Source: Lyophyllum atratum (Eukaryota > Basidiomycota > Agaricomycetes > Agaricales > Lyophyllaceae). Taken from it: 64,000 nt of DNA. Positions 1 through 11,814 of the stretch are shown here, in pieces (positions within the stretch are counted from its first letter, which is position 1; each line of letters begins with the position of its first letter). A program made the translations under genes and the position numbers. The DNA lies in NCBI GenBank assembly GCA_014905825.1, contig JACGCN010000008.1:496001-560000 (forward strand). The letters run 5' to 3'. Under the pieces are notes generated by a model. It was not told where the DNA came from. It saw nothing but the letters and a program-made list of their open reading frames with translations, and made no database searches.

Positions 1-708
1 TCCATCCTTCCCGAAATGCCTACCGCCGAAATTTCGCCCATCAAATCACGGACTCGCTCGGAGAAGAACTCGAATTTGCTTACTGTTGGCGTCAAGACAG
101 GGCTTGAAAAACAGTTCCAGGAAGCCCTGGTGGTGAAGGATGCCGAGATCAATTTCCTGAAAGGTTACATCATGCAATTGCAGTCACAAATGGTCCTGCA
201 GCGAGTTTACTGTGGAAGGGTATGTCGTCAGCTTATGGCAAAGGAGGACAAAGCAGCCAAGAAAGGAAAGAAGGGGGGGAGGATAGCGGGCGACGGCGCA
301 CCTCGTCTTCTCACAGGATCCGCATTTTTCAAGCTTGTGGCTGACCATGAAGCCGCGAAGGAGGCTGAAGCAGTCGAAAAAGACTCGCGCAAACAAAAGA
401 AGCTTGAATACACAGCTCAGGTGGCAGAGTGGACCAGAAGGGAGGGAGAGAGAGGGAAACGAAATGAAGAGGGTGTGGTGAGGTGGCAGGCTGCTGTTGA
501 GGACTGGAACACACGGAGGCAGGAAGCTAAGGCAGCCCGGCTCAAGGTCAAGGAATGGGAAAAGGAGAACCCGAAACCCAAGAAAACGGCTCCGGAGTCC
601 TTCGAGAAAGCCACGCCGAAGCCAAAAATGAAGAAGGCCAATGACAGTGATGAGGACGGGCAGGATAGTGACTGGACAGATGATTCCAGCGACGAGGACA
701 AGGCTTGA
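1..708 (+). pseudogene. C-terminal tail of a pogo/Tigger-type DDE transposase (partial)
   Basis: The frame is open from the window edge to a stop at 708; the first ATG is at 16, but the frame continues upstream of it. The protein is highly charged, with a heptad-like stretch (FLKGYIMQLQSQ), a GGRIAGDGAPRLLTGSAFF block, a long Lys/Glu/Arg coiled region and an acidic Ser/Asp end. From memory this matches the tail behind the DDE superfamily endonuclease domain in agaricomycete Tigger-like transposases (the LTGDEFY-like block followed by an EEER-rich helix). The catalytic DDE core is not in the window, so activity cannot be judged. It could also be a stand-alone charged protein. Confidence 0.55.
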
Positions 709-2034
709 TTGTCGCGTTGTTATCTTTGTTGATGTTCTATCACGCACCACGTGACCGGTGTACAAGTGGGCCGCATTTTGCCGAATGGCGCCTTTCGTCT
801 TCACCGATAGCTGGAGCAAGCACATCTTAACGTAGGCTCATAAGAATTTGCATACATGTCATTGAGATACCTATATTTATGCCTGAGAAAGAATTTCGAG
901 AATCCCTGACCCATTGGTCCAACGAGTGGCCAATCAAAATTTGGGTGTACAACTGGCCGGTCAAATACTGTACCTGTAAAAAGGGTTCATATGAGAATAC
1001 TGACTAGATACACCAAATATGTTAAATATACCGTGGCAACCTGGTCCGCGCCCTGCTTGTTCGTCGTAGTGTGAAGGCTACCACGTTCCGGGTCGCTGTG
1101 ATCAGTGATGTACGGTCATGGCGAAAGGGCCACTGCTCAAGGTTGCGAGTGAAAGCTTAGTGAACTGTGGAGAATAAACATGGTCCCGTGGTGTAACCTA
1201 TAGGAATGCGACTGACAAGGCGTTTCTGATCTAGAAAAAGGATGACAGCCCATGTGTATGCCCTATGCCAATCCTCGGGCCATGCAGAAACACGAAGAGC
1301 CAGGGCAGGGGCGTGATTATGGGCGTTGTCAGTACGGCACTGTGGGTTCTGTGGGAGAAACAGGTAAGTATTTGTTAGAACAGACAAGCGCAGGGATGTC
1401 AGGTTAGACAGCTACAAGCTGAAGTCCGAAGTTAGAAACTAGTTTATTGAGGAACTGACTGATCTACTCACCTGAAGTCCGAAGTTAGAAACTGGGGACT
1501 TCAGGTCAATCTAATCTACTATATATACTGTGCACAAGAAGGCTGTGTGCACTGGTTAGATGGTAGCTAAGGAAACTGATCTGGTCAACAGGCAGTGTAG
1601 TAAGTCACCATCAAGATGGTGATGCAACCAACACAGCCTGCAACACAGGAATGCTGTACAGTAACATGATGGGAGATAGGTTGGGAACGAGATTAGATAG
1701 CCCAGAAGGTGTTTCTAACAGTATTCGGTAGAACCGCGGGACAGCTAATTTGCTCACACAATATGTGACCCATGGACACGAATTACATGCGCTGCCATTA
1801 GCAGCGATGATGGAAAGAAGCAGCACAGGTTGCTTGCATGGTTTGGGACATATGCAAGACGTTGATGTTGTAAGGGAGTTCCAACACTTCCCGCAATATA
1901 TACTCCTGGCAAGTGTAACATGTCTCATTCACCAGCACATAGAAGGAATAGGAGAGGCTGACGACATTCCATAACTACATCAGCTGTTCCATGATGACAC
2001 GTGATTTCCCAACGAAGGGTACTACACTCAAAGG
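709..2034. other. No recognisable gene
   Basis: Only short unsupported ORFs occur here, on both strands, and none resembles a family I know. A small direct and inverted repeat cluster lies at 1419-1506 (separate entry). The stretch probably represents decayed transposon DNA, but no termini or coding motifs support a name. Confidence 0.4.
1419..1506. repeat. 22-bp direct repeat with an adjoining inverted repeat
   Basis: A 22-bp word beginning CTGAAGTCCGAAGTTAG is present at 1419-1440 and again at 1472-1493. The second copy starts inside ACCTGAAGTCC (1470-1480), which is mirrored by GGACTTCAGGT at 1496-1506. A short hairpin could form at 1470-1506. Function is unknown. Confidence 0.6.
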
Positions 2035-3002
2035 ATGAAGGCTGCGTCTATGTGCTTCAGACCAAGGTCGTACTCACATCTCGAGTGGAGGTCGCTTTCA
2101 GCGCCAGCGCCGATATTGCGAAAGAAAATGAAACATCTGCGTCCTAGGCACCGGGCAGTGGCAGAAGGCGATCCACTGAGCTCAAGACATCAAGTTTTTT
2201 GGGAACTGCGAGAGACTGCCCGGGGACACTGCGACGAAACCTAGACATATCGCGCGGGACTTGTGTTCTAGACTGCAAGACATGGCCCACTGACTACAGT
2301 CCAGCATGGAGCACCCGATGAAGAAGAAAGATAGCGGTGAGTACATCAAAGGGTATGAGGGCAGGCATGCGTTAACTGAAGCAGGTGTCCGTAACCAAAC
2401 ACAAGAAACAAGAACTGTCGACGTCAGGAGCATCGCTGGCCTGATGTCGAATAACGAATCATCGTTCAAAACGGATGTGGACAAAGTCTTCCAGGCCTAC
2501 GGAATGGCTCCTTTCTCAACGATGGTGGAGGAAATTGATAAAGCGATGAGCACTGAGGGATATTCACCGCTTGTCAACAGGTGAAGGTGTGTATGCATAT
2601 ATCGCACCAGGCTCAGCACTGACAATTGTGTTATGCATGGCAAACAAGAAACGTGAGATATTGATGACTAAAGAGGCGGTAGAGAATGCAGAAGGCAATA
2701 GTGAAAAGGTGGCGAAGGGATTGACGGAAGGCAGTGTCCAAGATTGACAAGTGAATGTTGCAACACGTTTTCACGGGCGCGAGCAAAGATGGAAGGTACG
2801 GTGAATGGTGATGCGCGAAATGTTCGGGAGCGGGAGCGACTGGGCAGAAAGTATCTACACATTCTAAGAGGAATCTGAGTCACAGCGGGATCCTCCACTG
2901 TCTCTCCCATCCTTGAACTTGTCTCTCCACCACCGTGTCTCTCGTATTGAAAGGTGAACTGGATCAATCGCAACCGGTTGAGTCAGGAGGGGGGGCTACT
3001 TA
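2035..3002. other. No convincing gene; short ORFs only
   Basis: Plus-strand ORFs of 69 and 92 codons (2035-2244, 2306-2584) are followed by a low-complexity stretch. The 92-codon ORF has ordinary amino-acid composition but no motif I recognise and no clear splice partners. It could be an exon of a decayed gene. Confidence 0.3.
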
Positions 3003-3626
3003 ATGAGTGGCATGCCTCGTGTCCTGTCCTCCGCTATATTCAAAATCCGTGTGCTTTACCGTCCACCGGTACACCATGAACACACCCAAGGACTGGCCTG
3101 TTACCACAGGGGAAGGTACACCTCATCTTTGCGTCGCATCACCAAATTGATGTTGTTCCCAGTCTTGCGGCTTATCAGGACAGTGAAAGATGCCAGGGGC
3201 AGCGCCGAGTTCTTTTTCGTAGGGGACCCTACGGACCGCAACGCGATCATGCGATGCCAGAAATTGCGAATCTACGTCACGATCTCGAATGTTCACTTGC
3301 CGACGGTGTTGAAGAGCCTGCAAGAAATGGACAGTTGGATGGGAATGGATGCTCATGCCGGCTGGCAGGTGACAATGATGTTGGCGGAGGTAATTGTGGA
3401 TGCCGGTAGGTGTGAACTCGTGGTACGCCCAGGAGAACTGGGTGACAAGCATGGGGTGGCTCGCCGTGTGGCTGTGCGTAAGCTTCAGGTTGTCTCTGAC
3501 GTCCACGCCGAATTGGTAACCGCGGGTGATGCTCCCGACGAGATGACTACCCAGAGCCGTTCCGGCCGCGTAGCATACCCGCCAAAATCCAAAGACTACG
3601 CACTTCCGATTCCCGAATGATGCCAT
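3003..3626. other. Overlapping antisense ORFs, coding strand undecided
   Basis: A 205-codon plus-strand ORF (3003-3620) and a 167-codon minus-strand ORF (3626-3123) overlap almost completely. Neither contains a domain I recognise. The plus frame is Val/Arg/Asp rich and the minus frame is His rich, which suggests that one shadows the other. No splice-site chain favours either strand. This is either one short unknown gene or a decayed element fragment. Confidence 0.3.
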
Positions 3627-3951
3627 TGATGGGTGGGAGTACTGGACCGATGTAAGAGAAGGACTTTATCTGTGTACACTACGACTCTCAGGACCTATTA
3701 TTCAACGATGCGTAAGATCATATTCCATTCAGAGTAGTCATTGGTAAAGTCGTGGTACCCGGAGATTCCAGCCCTCACATATCCAACATCTTCAGCATTC
3801 GGGGTCGGGGTCGAGAAAATGGCGAACAATGCCCGTGGGCCCCACTTTTTCTCCATCCTGGGCCATGATCGACAGATAAAACCAGTCTGTCTTTCCACTT
3901 CCCATCATCATGCTTAGGACTCACCCAGATGGTTCTCTTTGTTCTCTGCAG

Positions 3952-4790
3952 GAGCCTCGTTTGAGTGAATTCCACCGCAAGAATGAAACCACAATTGAAC
4001 GGCTTATGTGCGAGGGTGGCACATTTGCCCGAATAAAGTGAGCACCTTTCGCATGCTGAGTGCAGTTTCTGCTCCTGATGCATTTCTAGCAAAATAATGG
4101 AAAACCATGTTGCACGTGAGTTCCCAAGGATCGCCAAACGGTTTCGCGAAAGCGAGACCGTCTTAAAGGAGAAGTACGGGGTGGAAAGGATGTTTGGTCC
4201 ATTTTGGAGCTTCTGCGTCAATGCCCCACGTTATCATCATGGAATCCAACGTGTTCATTGTTGCCCACATGTTGATGCATTGAACCTTGCAATTGGCATA
4301 TGTGTTGTTTTCGTCTATGGTGAGCACTGCACATTGGGCGTTTTCCTTATTGTTTTTGATCAGAAATGGGTAGGGCACTTCAAAGATGAGGAGCTTTCCT
4401 GGCTTGTTATATAGAAAGCTGGGGTCGTCATCCAGCTGCCTGCTTTGATGTACCCCTCTTCCTTGTTTTTTCATTTCAACATTGACCTCAAAGGTATATT
4501 TGCTTCATTTCTTTGCAACTTGTTCAGTCTAATTAAATTTATGTCCCCCAGACATCAACAAGCACATTGTCACAGGTGAGCTGGAGGATCCCTACACCGG
4601 AGAACACCAAGCCAACAGATGCTGGTGGGGGGGGGGATCCGTGGTATGGTTCAACCAGGCCGTAATGTTCCAAACTGCGGAGTTGGGTGTCGCATCTATC
4701 AAGGAGGCTAAGGCAGCTGGCATAGATGCAACTTGCAATGCCAATGCTTGGATCGAGCAAAAACTCTTCCCCCAGGCTTTGCAACGCTGA
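3952..4790 (+). pseudogene. Decayed agaricomycete HxD-motif hypothetical protein
   Basis: Four exons can be chained in phase: 3952-4037, 4090-4319, 4374-4493 and 4552-4790, with introns of 52, 54 and 58 nt. The product reads through a conserved block with HCCPHVD (an HxD pair), an Ile/Val-rich strand (GICVVFVYG), WLVI-KAGVVIQLP, YPSSLFFHFNID and VVWFNQAVMFQTAELG. From memory this order is typical of a large agaricomycete family of unknown function. One codon in the WLV(I)W position is TAG at 4412-4414 where the family has Trp, so TGG has become TAG. The 5' end is unresolved. HxD followed by beta-strands is compatible with a cupin/2OG-oxygenase fold, but that is inference. Confidence 0.55.
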
Positions 4791-5180
4791 GATAGTGCAA
4801 TAACTATAGTTAGCAATTAAACAGTGTTTGTGAAAGACTATGAACGAGGTGTACCAAGCATGCATCACGGCTGCGGATGTTTTCTGACACAGTGCTGAGA
4901 GAGGCCATGTCCAATTATGTCCAATTACACTGTGCAGAAGACGCGAACCGCCTGGCCTTGTGTTTGTCCCTGGCGTTGTATGGGTATGTGGTGTACGCGC
5001 AATCTGGCAACTCCATCCAGAAGCGGGTTAGCGAGATCATGGTCAGGGGGGGAGAGCAGCTCCGAACTTGCTATGCATATCAGATGGGAACACCCTGTCT
5101 TTCTTTTCATTCCTGGATCACTTAAGTCACTGGATTGCTACACGACAGGCAATTCACGTCAAGCATACACAGGGCATGCA
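4791..5180. other. Flank of the gypsy insertion; no gene
   Basis: An 82-codon plus ORF (4877-5125) ends close to the insertion point but has no family resemblance. The last five bases (5176-5180, ATGCA) form the left target duplication of the gypsy element that follows. Confidence 0.35.
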
Positions 5181-5548
5181 TGTTAGGGCAACACTACAAC
5201 CAAAGGCTGCAAGGGGGCTCCCACAAGAATTACTCTACTAGAAGAGAAGAGAAGCAAGGTTATTCATATAGTCTTAAGGTCGCACACTAGGTTATAGTAG
5301 AAATCCTAAGAGAACTCGAATGAGGACTCTAGGCATAATATTAGAGTTTATATACCTGCTAACTACTGTCCATGCTTTAGCCATGAGGCGCTGTGCATGA
5401 TGTCATATACATAAGTCTGAGTCAGCTATATTAAATGCACAGTCATGCATGGTAACGGTGCATTGTCCATGAGGCGGATAAGATGTGTGATTAGATAACA
5501 AAAGTAGATAAGATAAAAAAAGATAACATCCAAAAACATCTCCTGACA
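5181..5548 (-). repeat. 3' LTR of the 5.3-kb gypsy element
   Basis: It begins TGTTAGGGCA and ends TCTCCTGACA on the plus strand. It pairs with 10089-10460 along its whole length. In element orientation this is the 3' LTR, because the polypurine tract abuts it at 5549. Confidence 0.95.
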
Positions 5549-5561
5549 TCACTCCCTCTCT
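5549..5561 (-). other. Polypurine tract
   Basis: On the minus strand this reads AGAGAGGGAGTGA immediately before the 3' LTR. It is the expected plus-strand priming site of a gypsy element. Confidence 0.75.
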
Positions 5562-5971
5562 AGGTCTCGACTTCCAGGCGAGAGTCTTCTTCTTTCAACA
5601 GGTGGTGCAAAGTGAACGGCTCGATTGCGTTTCAGTGGAATATAAACAGCTGGTGGTGGAGTTAAGTGGACAGGGGATGTTTCATCCTGTGAATGTGTGT
5701 TGGTTTCAATTTCAAATGGTGCGAAGAATATGGGTGGGCATGGTTGTGATTCCTGATCAACAGGTACATGTGGTCTTGCTGTGCGAAATGTGAGAATAAC
5801 AAATGTGAGCCCGGGTACAAGGACCAGGAATAGAAGACCAATGAAGAGTGCTGAGAGTGCCGTGAGGTGATGGGTGTTTGTTGTTTCTTGGAGTTTTAAA
5901 TATTGTCTTCAACCTGGAGGCGTGAGTATATGTCATGCGGAGTTGTGGTTACGTTTTCATATCGTCGGAAC

Positions 5972-8190
5972 TTAAACATGTTGTTGAAGTCCTCGATTGA
6001 AATCGATCGAATTTGGCGGGGTGCAGAGGGATGTTTTTTTATGAAACTCTTCGATCACAATTTTCGTACGGTCAGAATATTCCAATTCTTGCCATAGATT
6101 GTAATCATCTGTGTATCCTTCCCATTTCACTAAGTACTCGAGTTTGCCTTGTCTGACTCGTGAATCAAGAATCTCCTCCATAACATACTCCTGTTCGCTG
6201 TCAACTTCAACTGGAGGTGGTGGTGTAATTTCCTGTCCTTGAATAGGTGGTTTGTATGGACGGATTCGAGACATGTTGATTACTGGATGTATGCGTATAG
6301 ATTTTGGAAGTTTTAATTTAACCGCATTTGGTGATATGATCTCCAGGATCTTGAAGGTCCGATTCGTTTCTCCGCAAGTTTCTGGGAAGGTCGTTTCAAG
6401 TCGAGGTCTCGTGTTTCTAACCAGACCTTCTGACCAACTTTGTACTCCGGGGCCTCTCCTCGTGTATGATCTGCGTAGCGTTTCATCTTGTCTCGTGCTT
6501 TAATTAATGCCGCCTGGGCCTCCTCATGTATTTTCTTCATTCGCTCAGCAAAGTCTGTGGCTCTTTCGTTTTTGGATTTTCTCCTGGGTTCTGTACCCAT
6601 TCGAGGATGTTGACCCGTGTTGAAATAGAAAGGTGTAGTCTGAGTTCCTGAATGCACAGAGTTGTTATGTGCAAACTCGGCTAATGCAAGCCATTCTGGC
6701 CAGTCCTCCTGTCTATGGTCGACAAAGAGTCTCAGGTACTGTTCAACCTCATGGTTTACGCGTTCTGTTTGTCCATCCGTTTGTGGGTGATACGCAGTGG
6801 ATAATTTAGTTTTGATGCCCAATAGTTTATTCAGCTCCTTCATCATCGTGGATGCAAACTGCGGGCCTCAATCGGGTATAATATTGTCTGATAAACCATG
6901 CAGTTTCCATACATGATCTCGGTATAATTTAGCCAAGCCCGTGGTAGAAGTTTCCCCAGTCGTGGGAATAATATGAATGTCTTTTCCTGCTCAATCAACA
7001 ACCATCAAGATTGCATCATATCCTTGTGCTTGTGGTAATCCCACAATGAAGTCTACCGATATAGCTTTCCAGGGATCAGTTGGTGTTTCATTGGGAATGA
7101 GTTTGCCTGCAGGTGGTTGCAGGAAATTTTTATATCTCTGGCATTTGTCACAGCCTTCGACATAACTGAATACGAACTTGGACATTCCAGGCCACCAATA
7201 ATTGCGTGTCACGAGTTCTAGGGTTTTGAACCTGCCAGGATGTCCTGCTATCGGTGAGTCGTGATGGACTTTAACAATCTCCCTTCTGAGCTGATCGTCC
7301 TTTGGAACATAAACCTTTCCTCGGAATAGTATTAATTAATCCCTGCTCTTCGGACCATTCTTCTGATCGTAACGTAACCTCCTCGTTGGTGATCTCTTCA
7401 ACTCCTCCACTGCTTTCACCACAGAGTCATCTATTTTTTTTGATTTTTGGACTCGTGTCAACAATGCTTCCTCTGATGCTTCGATTAACACATGACCTTG
7501 TTGCAATGCTTTGATCGAAAAGAACTCTGGTTTGAGCAGTGTGACCTCGTCGTTGTCATTCTCCACTCCCTCTCTATGATCTGGCCTCCTGGACAGAGCG
7601 TCTGCTTTCCCCATTGAAACTCCTGGTTTATGCAATAGTTCGAAATTGAATCTCGATAAATATAATGCCCATCGTGCTTGTCGCCTATTCAACTTCTTTG
7701 AAGTCATAAAATATTGGAGATTCCTATGATCCGACCAGATCTCGATCTTATGTGATGCTCCTTCAAGGTGATGTCGCCATGCTTCCAGTGCACGTATTAT
7801 GCCAAGCATTTCTTTGTCATGAACGTCGTAATTCTGTTCTACGTCACTGAGTGATTTCGAATAAAAAGCACAAGGTCTCCATTTGTCATTGTCACATTTC
7901 ATAGATAATATTGCTCCTGTGGCAAAGTCAGATGCATCTGATTCTACTCTTAGCGGTTTTTGTGGATTCGCCGTCACCAAGATCGGTTTAGACGTGAGAC
8001 GCGCTTTGAGATCCTCGAATGCTTCCATCTGCTTTTCCATCCATTCCCACTTTTGCTCCTTTCACAATAGATTATTTAAAGGAGTTGCAATTTTAGAAAA
8101 TCCTTTGATAAACCAGCGATAAAAGTTGGCAAACCCCAAGAATTTCCTAACATCCTTGACGGATTTTGGAATCAGACCCCCAATCAGTTG
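5972..8190 (-). pseudogene. Gypsy Pol remnant: RT thumb, RNase H, integrase, chromodomain
   Basis: In coding order the remnant has the end of RT ([16 protein letters not shown], about 8160-8100), RNase H (SDASDFATGAILS, YDVHDKEMLGIIRALEAW, about 7960-7780), the integrase zinc finger (CDKC, about 7165), the integrase core with HPQTDGQTE (about 6780), and a chromodomain (YVMEEILDSRVRQGKLEYLVKW, about 6200-6120). Stops interrupt the frame. TGA follows VVD (about 6990) and PD (about 6870), each replacing an expected Arg in a conserved block, and another lies near 8065. A TTAA duplication near 7330 shifts the frame. Nothing of RT upstream of the thumb remains, so this copy cannot encode reverse transcriptase. 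Confidence 0.85.
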
Positions 8191-8301
8191 TTCGTAAAGT
8201 ATCAGTGCTACTGTTCGTGACTACTGAAATATCGGAATCATTGTCTACATTGTCTACCGGTAACCTACTATATCTATTCGAAGAAACAAGTGGGGGAGTG
8301 T

Positions 8302-9561
8302 TCACTTGTTTCCGTCTGGAAAGTCCTTCGTAACTACTTTCTCTTTCATATAGTTCATGATATCGTCATATGTCATATTGCGTACATCAAGCCTAGATCG
8401 ACAGTTGCGAGCCATGTGGCCTGGTTTCTTGCATTTGTAGCAAAGAAATTCCTTCTTCCTGCCAGCGTCAACATCCATAGCATTAGGGTCTCGGGCTGGT
8501 CTAAAATTAGCCGGGGCAACATGGTTATGGGTATGTGATTGTTGCACCTGGTTCCTCCAATTCCAGTTCTGATTGCCTTGCGTCTGTGGTGCTGTTGTCG
8601 CAGTTCCTGTTCCAGCTGTATTCGGCTTCTTTGCCGCATGTGCCTTCAACACTTGATAGAGCTGCTTTTCGGCTTTGGTTCTACGCCAAGTTTGATTGGC
8701 TGTCATTGCTCTGGTATATCATTCCTTGATCGTGACTGGGGGTGCTTCCGCATTCGAGAGTTTATCCCTGAGCCCATCATTGATTGATCGCTTAAACTCT
8801 TCGACAAGTGGAATACCGTGAAATCCCGAGTTCCGTGCTGCCTGTTTGAATTTCTGCACATGTTGCTCTATCGTGTCAGATCCCTGTTCTATGGTGCGTA
8901 ACTGCATGATCTTTGTGCTTTGCACATTTGGATCTCCGAAGTCTTCCTGAAACAGAACCCAAAATTCATCCATGTCGCTGCAAGGAAGTGCTTCGTTGTT
9001 CGCATGAGCTTCATTCATTTCTTCGATCAGATTGTCTCGCCATTCGACTGCTAGGCCTTGTCTCATAAAACTGAGGACCCAGAAAATGGTGTTGTTGGCG
9101 TTCGTGAATTCCCAAGGACGTCCTCCGATATATAGTTTGCATGAATTCTCAAAGGCTTTGGCATCTTCCATTTTTCCTGAGAAGAATGGTGGTGATGCAA
9201 ATTTACGTCCTTTGGTCGAGGTATGAGTAGGGCCAATAGGAGGTGTTGGTAATGGACGGGGAGGGGAACACAGTGGCGGAGATTGCCGTTGAATCAGGGA
9301 TGGGATCAGAGAAACATGAGCTCGTGGAGACAGCAGAAATGAAGTGGGCGGAGTTGATGGTAGCAACGGGGGCATGCTTTGCTGGGCAGCCCATTCCTGT
9401 TGTCTCCTTGTCTCCTGCTGTTGCTCATAGAGCTGGAGCTGCTCATTAGCTTGTTCTAACTCCTGGTTTTGGTTGAATAAAGCTTCAAACATTTGAGCAG
9501 CCTCCTGAGGTAATCCTTCAAGGAATGACCTCTGTGATGCGGGTTCGTTCCAGGGATCCAT
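8302..9561 (-). pseudogene. Gypsy Gag with CCHC knuckle, one nonsense codon
   Basis: ATG lies at 9561. The first 280 codons hold a Gln/Glu-rich coiled coil (residues 28-60), a Pro-rich linker, and a Gag core with FSGKMEDAKAFENS and VEWRDNLIEEM. A TGA at 8719-8721 follows TIKE, and the same frame continues as YTRAMTANQTWRRTKAEKQ. Sister Gag proteins, from memory, have Trp there, so TGG to TGA is likely. The continuation carries a zinc knuckle CYKCKKPGHMARNC (CX2CX4HX4C) near 8450 and stops at 8302. Gag is followed almost directly by the RT thumb, so the protease and RT coding region was deleted between about 8190 and 8300. Confidence 0.85.
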
Positions 9562-10088
9562 TGGAAGCAGTGATAAGGGTGTCGTGGGATTGGAAGATGG
9601 AGATGATGTGGAGAGGAAGGTGATAACGGAAGGGTTTTGGTATGTATGGAACGTGATGGAAACTCGATAGTACCTTGGTCTGGGCGCACGACCCCGAGGT
9701 GGACCTTAGGTATGAAACGATAGAAACGTGCTGTAAGCAAGCCGCAAGGCAGTACTCCTTTTTGCTGTAAGAACCTACCCGGGTCTGCTCTTCACGTACC
9801 CGGCCTAGGCGAAGTGGCTTCCCCGAAGGTCTACCAGCTTCCTTATAGCTACTCTCGGACTAGTCGGACTCAATGTTACTAGTTCCTCAAAGAAGCACTT
9901 GTCTTACTCACTGGGAGTACTAAGAAAGGCACACAACTACTAATGGAAACTAGTAGTGGGCAGTGAATGATGCGGGTGGAGTAGTGATGAGGATTGGGGA
10001 GAAAGATTTGTTAGTGTGTGAGACGGTAATGGGAATCGTACTGAGAACACGAAACATGGGAGAGCGCGAAAGTGGATTTGAGTTCTTC

Positions 10089-10460
10089 TGTTAGGGCAAC
10101 ACTACAACCAAAGGCTGCAAGCGGGCTCCCACAAGAATTACTCTACTAGAAGAGAAGAGAAGCAAGGTTATTTGTATAGTCTTAAGGTCACACACTAGGT
10201 TATAGTGGAAATCCTAAGAGAACTCGAATGAGGACTCTAGGCATAATATTAGAGTTTATATACCTGCTAACTACTGTCCATGCTTTAGCCATGAGGCGCT
10301 GTGCATGATGTCATATACATAAGTCTGAGTCAGCTATATTAAATGCACAGTCGTGCATGGTAACGGTGCATTGTCCATGAGGTGGATAAGATGTGTGATT
10401 AGATAACAAAAGTAGATAAGATAAAAAGAAAAGATAACATCCAAAAACCATCTCCTGACA
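10089..10460 (-). repeat. 5' LTR of the 5.3-kb gypsy element
   Basis: It has the same TG...CA ends as the copy at 5181-5548 and is 4 bp longer owing to an A-run and a C-run difference. It is followed by the target duplication ATGCA at 10461-10465. Confidence 0.95.
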
Positions 10461-10899
10461 ATGCAGCTCTCCACTGATGATTAATAAATGTATGGATATG
10501 TAGTGCAACGTGGTCGCTACTGAGCAAGGTTGTCAGTCGGCGCGGAGTGACGGCCCCTAGTTGTGTACACGTTGTTTGTGGTTTGTGTGGTGTTGTTGAA
10601 TCTTGAAGCGCTGCCTGCTTCTTCTACTTGGTCAGATAGTCCGAACATTGTACTATTGGGCCTCTCAAAATGTCTTCTCCAAGTCTCAAAAGTGTCAGCC
10701 CACTCTTCCCTTAAATTAGTATGACTAAGTGAGAATGTTTGACCGCTCTTGGAGGGTTCCAATGTACTTTAATGAATGCCTTGAATGCTTTCCTGGTGTT
10801 TTAACACCTAAACACCAATCCTAGATGGTCAAAAGGGCCTCTAAAAATCCTAACAAATTTATTCTACCCTCTTCCTACCTTGCTTTGACTTATTGAAAC

Positions 10900-11814
10900 T
10901 CACAACTCCCACTTGTCTCTCGTCAGCCCATCAATGCCCATATTCAAAGGTCTCAAATGTGAGGAAAGACCTCGTTTTCCAGCCATCTTGACTCTGAGAG
11001 GGCGCCAGCCAGCAGCAAAGAAGTGGTCCAGCGATGAGAATGTGGCGTCCACGGCGTCTTGGATTTTGACCTTGGTGAATGAGGACCCCAGCTCGACAAT
11101 CTTGATGTAGCCACCCTCTCCGAGGTCAATGATTCTAGACGGAGGTGCATGAGCTGGAAGACCATTGAGACGTCAAGAACACCACTCACTTGTCCGTGTT
11201 CAGCTTCTTGTAGGTTCCCCAAGCGACAGCCTTTGTTCCCTCTACCAGTACGACGTGATAGTTCTTGAATTTCTGCTTCTTCACCTTTTTACTTTCTTGA
11301 TCATTGTTTCCCTTCTTTCTTGCTTTCTCATCCTGGCACTTCCGTTTTTTATGTTCACCCTTCATATCGGGATGTAGATCACTGGCCATCTGGGCCCACA
11401 AGATTAAGAAGGAAGATTGACAATGCACTGGGGCAACGAAGCGAGAAGACAAACCTCCTTGGCGGGATAGAATGTAGGCTTTGTACCAGAGAAACCTTCC
11501 CTCATGTTCCCTTTCCCTGCGATATTATCTTGCCTTGCCTGAGTGTGTTGACGGAATGGGCCTGGGCCTTTCGAGTCGAAGCTCATCCCTGCGTTCGGCT
11601 TCTTAGGCAGAAACTCGTAAGCTCCGTTTGCAGGCACTGGATTACTTGCAGAGAAGCCGGTTGAACGAGACCCAAACATAGAGTTTGTCGTCGATGGGCC
11701 ATATGTGCGATGAGCTGACGATGGCGGAGGTTTAGGAGGAGGACCGGGTGTAAGTCCTGGCGTAGGAGTCGACGACACTGATGGAGCCTGGGGTGGATCG
11801 TTTGAGCACTGCAT
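10900..11814 (-). CDS. Unrecognised three-exon protein
   Basis: Three exons join in phase: 11814-11455, 11389-11190 and 11134-10900 (introns 65 and 55 nt), giving 264 residues from the ATG at 11814. The N-terminal third is Pro/Ser rich. A lysine-rich helix (HKKRKCQDEKARKKG, about residues 131-150) follows, then a compact beta-rich C-terminus (KNYHVVLVEGTKAVAWG, GGYIKIVELGSSF). No family is recognised. The open frame continues upstream of 11814 (GYDLVDYLP), and 11900-12060 contains further protein-like sequence in another frame (WHYRPSGYLP), so earlier exons are likely. A nuclear or nucleic-acid role is only suggested by the basic helix. Confidence 0.4.

Larger units (their letters stand above)
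5181..10460 (-). mobile_element. Ty3/gypsy chromovirus, internally deleted
   Basis: The element is bounded by two LTRs of 368 and 372 bp with TG...CA ends and flanked by a perfect 5-bp duplication ATGCA (5176-5180 and 10461-10465). In coding orientation (minus) it reads LTR, leader (10088-9562), Gag with CCHC knuckle, RT thumb/RNase H, integrase, chromodomain, polypurine tract, LTR. Protease and the RT catalytic region are absent, so the copy is non-autonomous. The LTRs differ by about seven substitutions and two small indels by eye, so the insertion is fairly recent although the coding frame already has stops and frameshifts. The leader begins GAAGAACTC rather than TGG, so no ordinary tRNA primer site is evident. 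Confidence 0.95.

Noticed and set aside
184..825. 213-codon minus-strand ORF
   Set aside because: Shadow of the charged transposase tail; Leu/Ser/Pro rich and without a motif.
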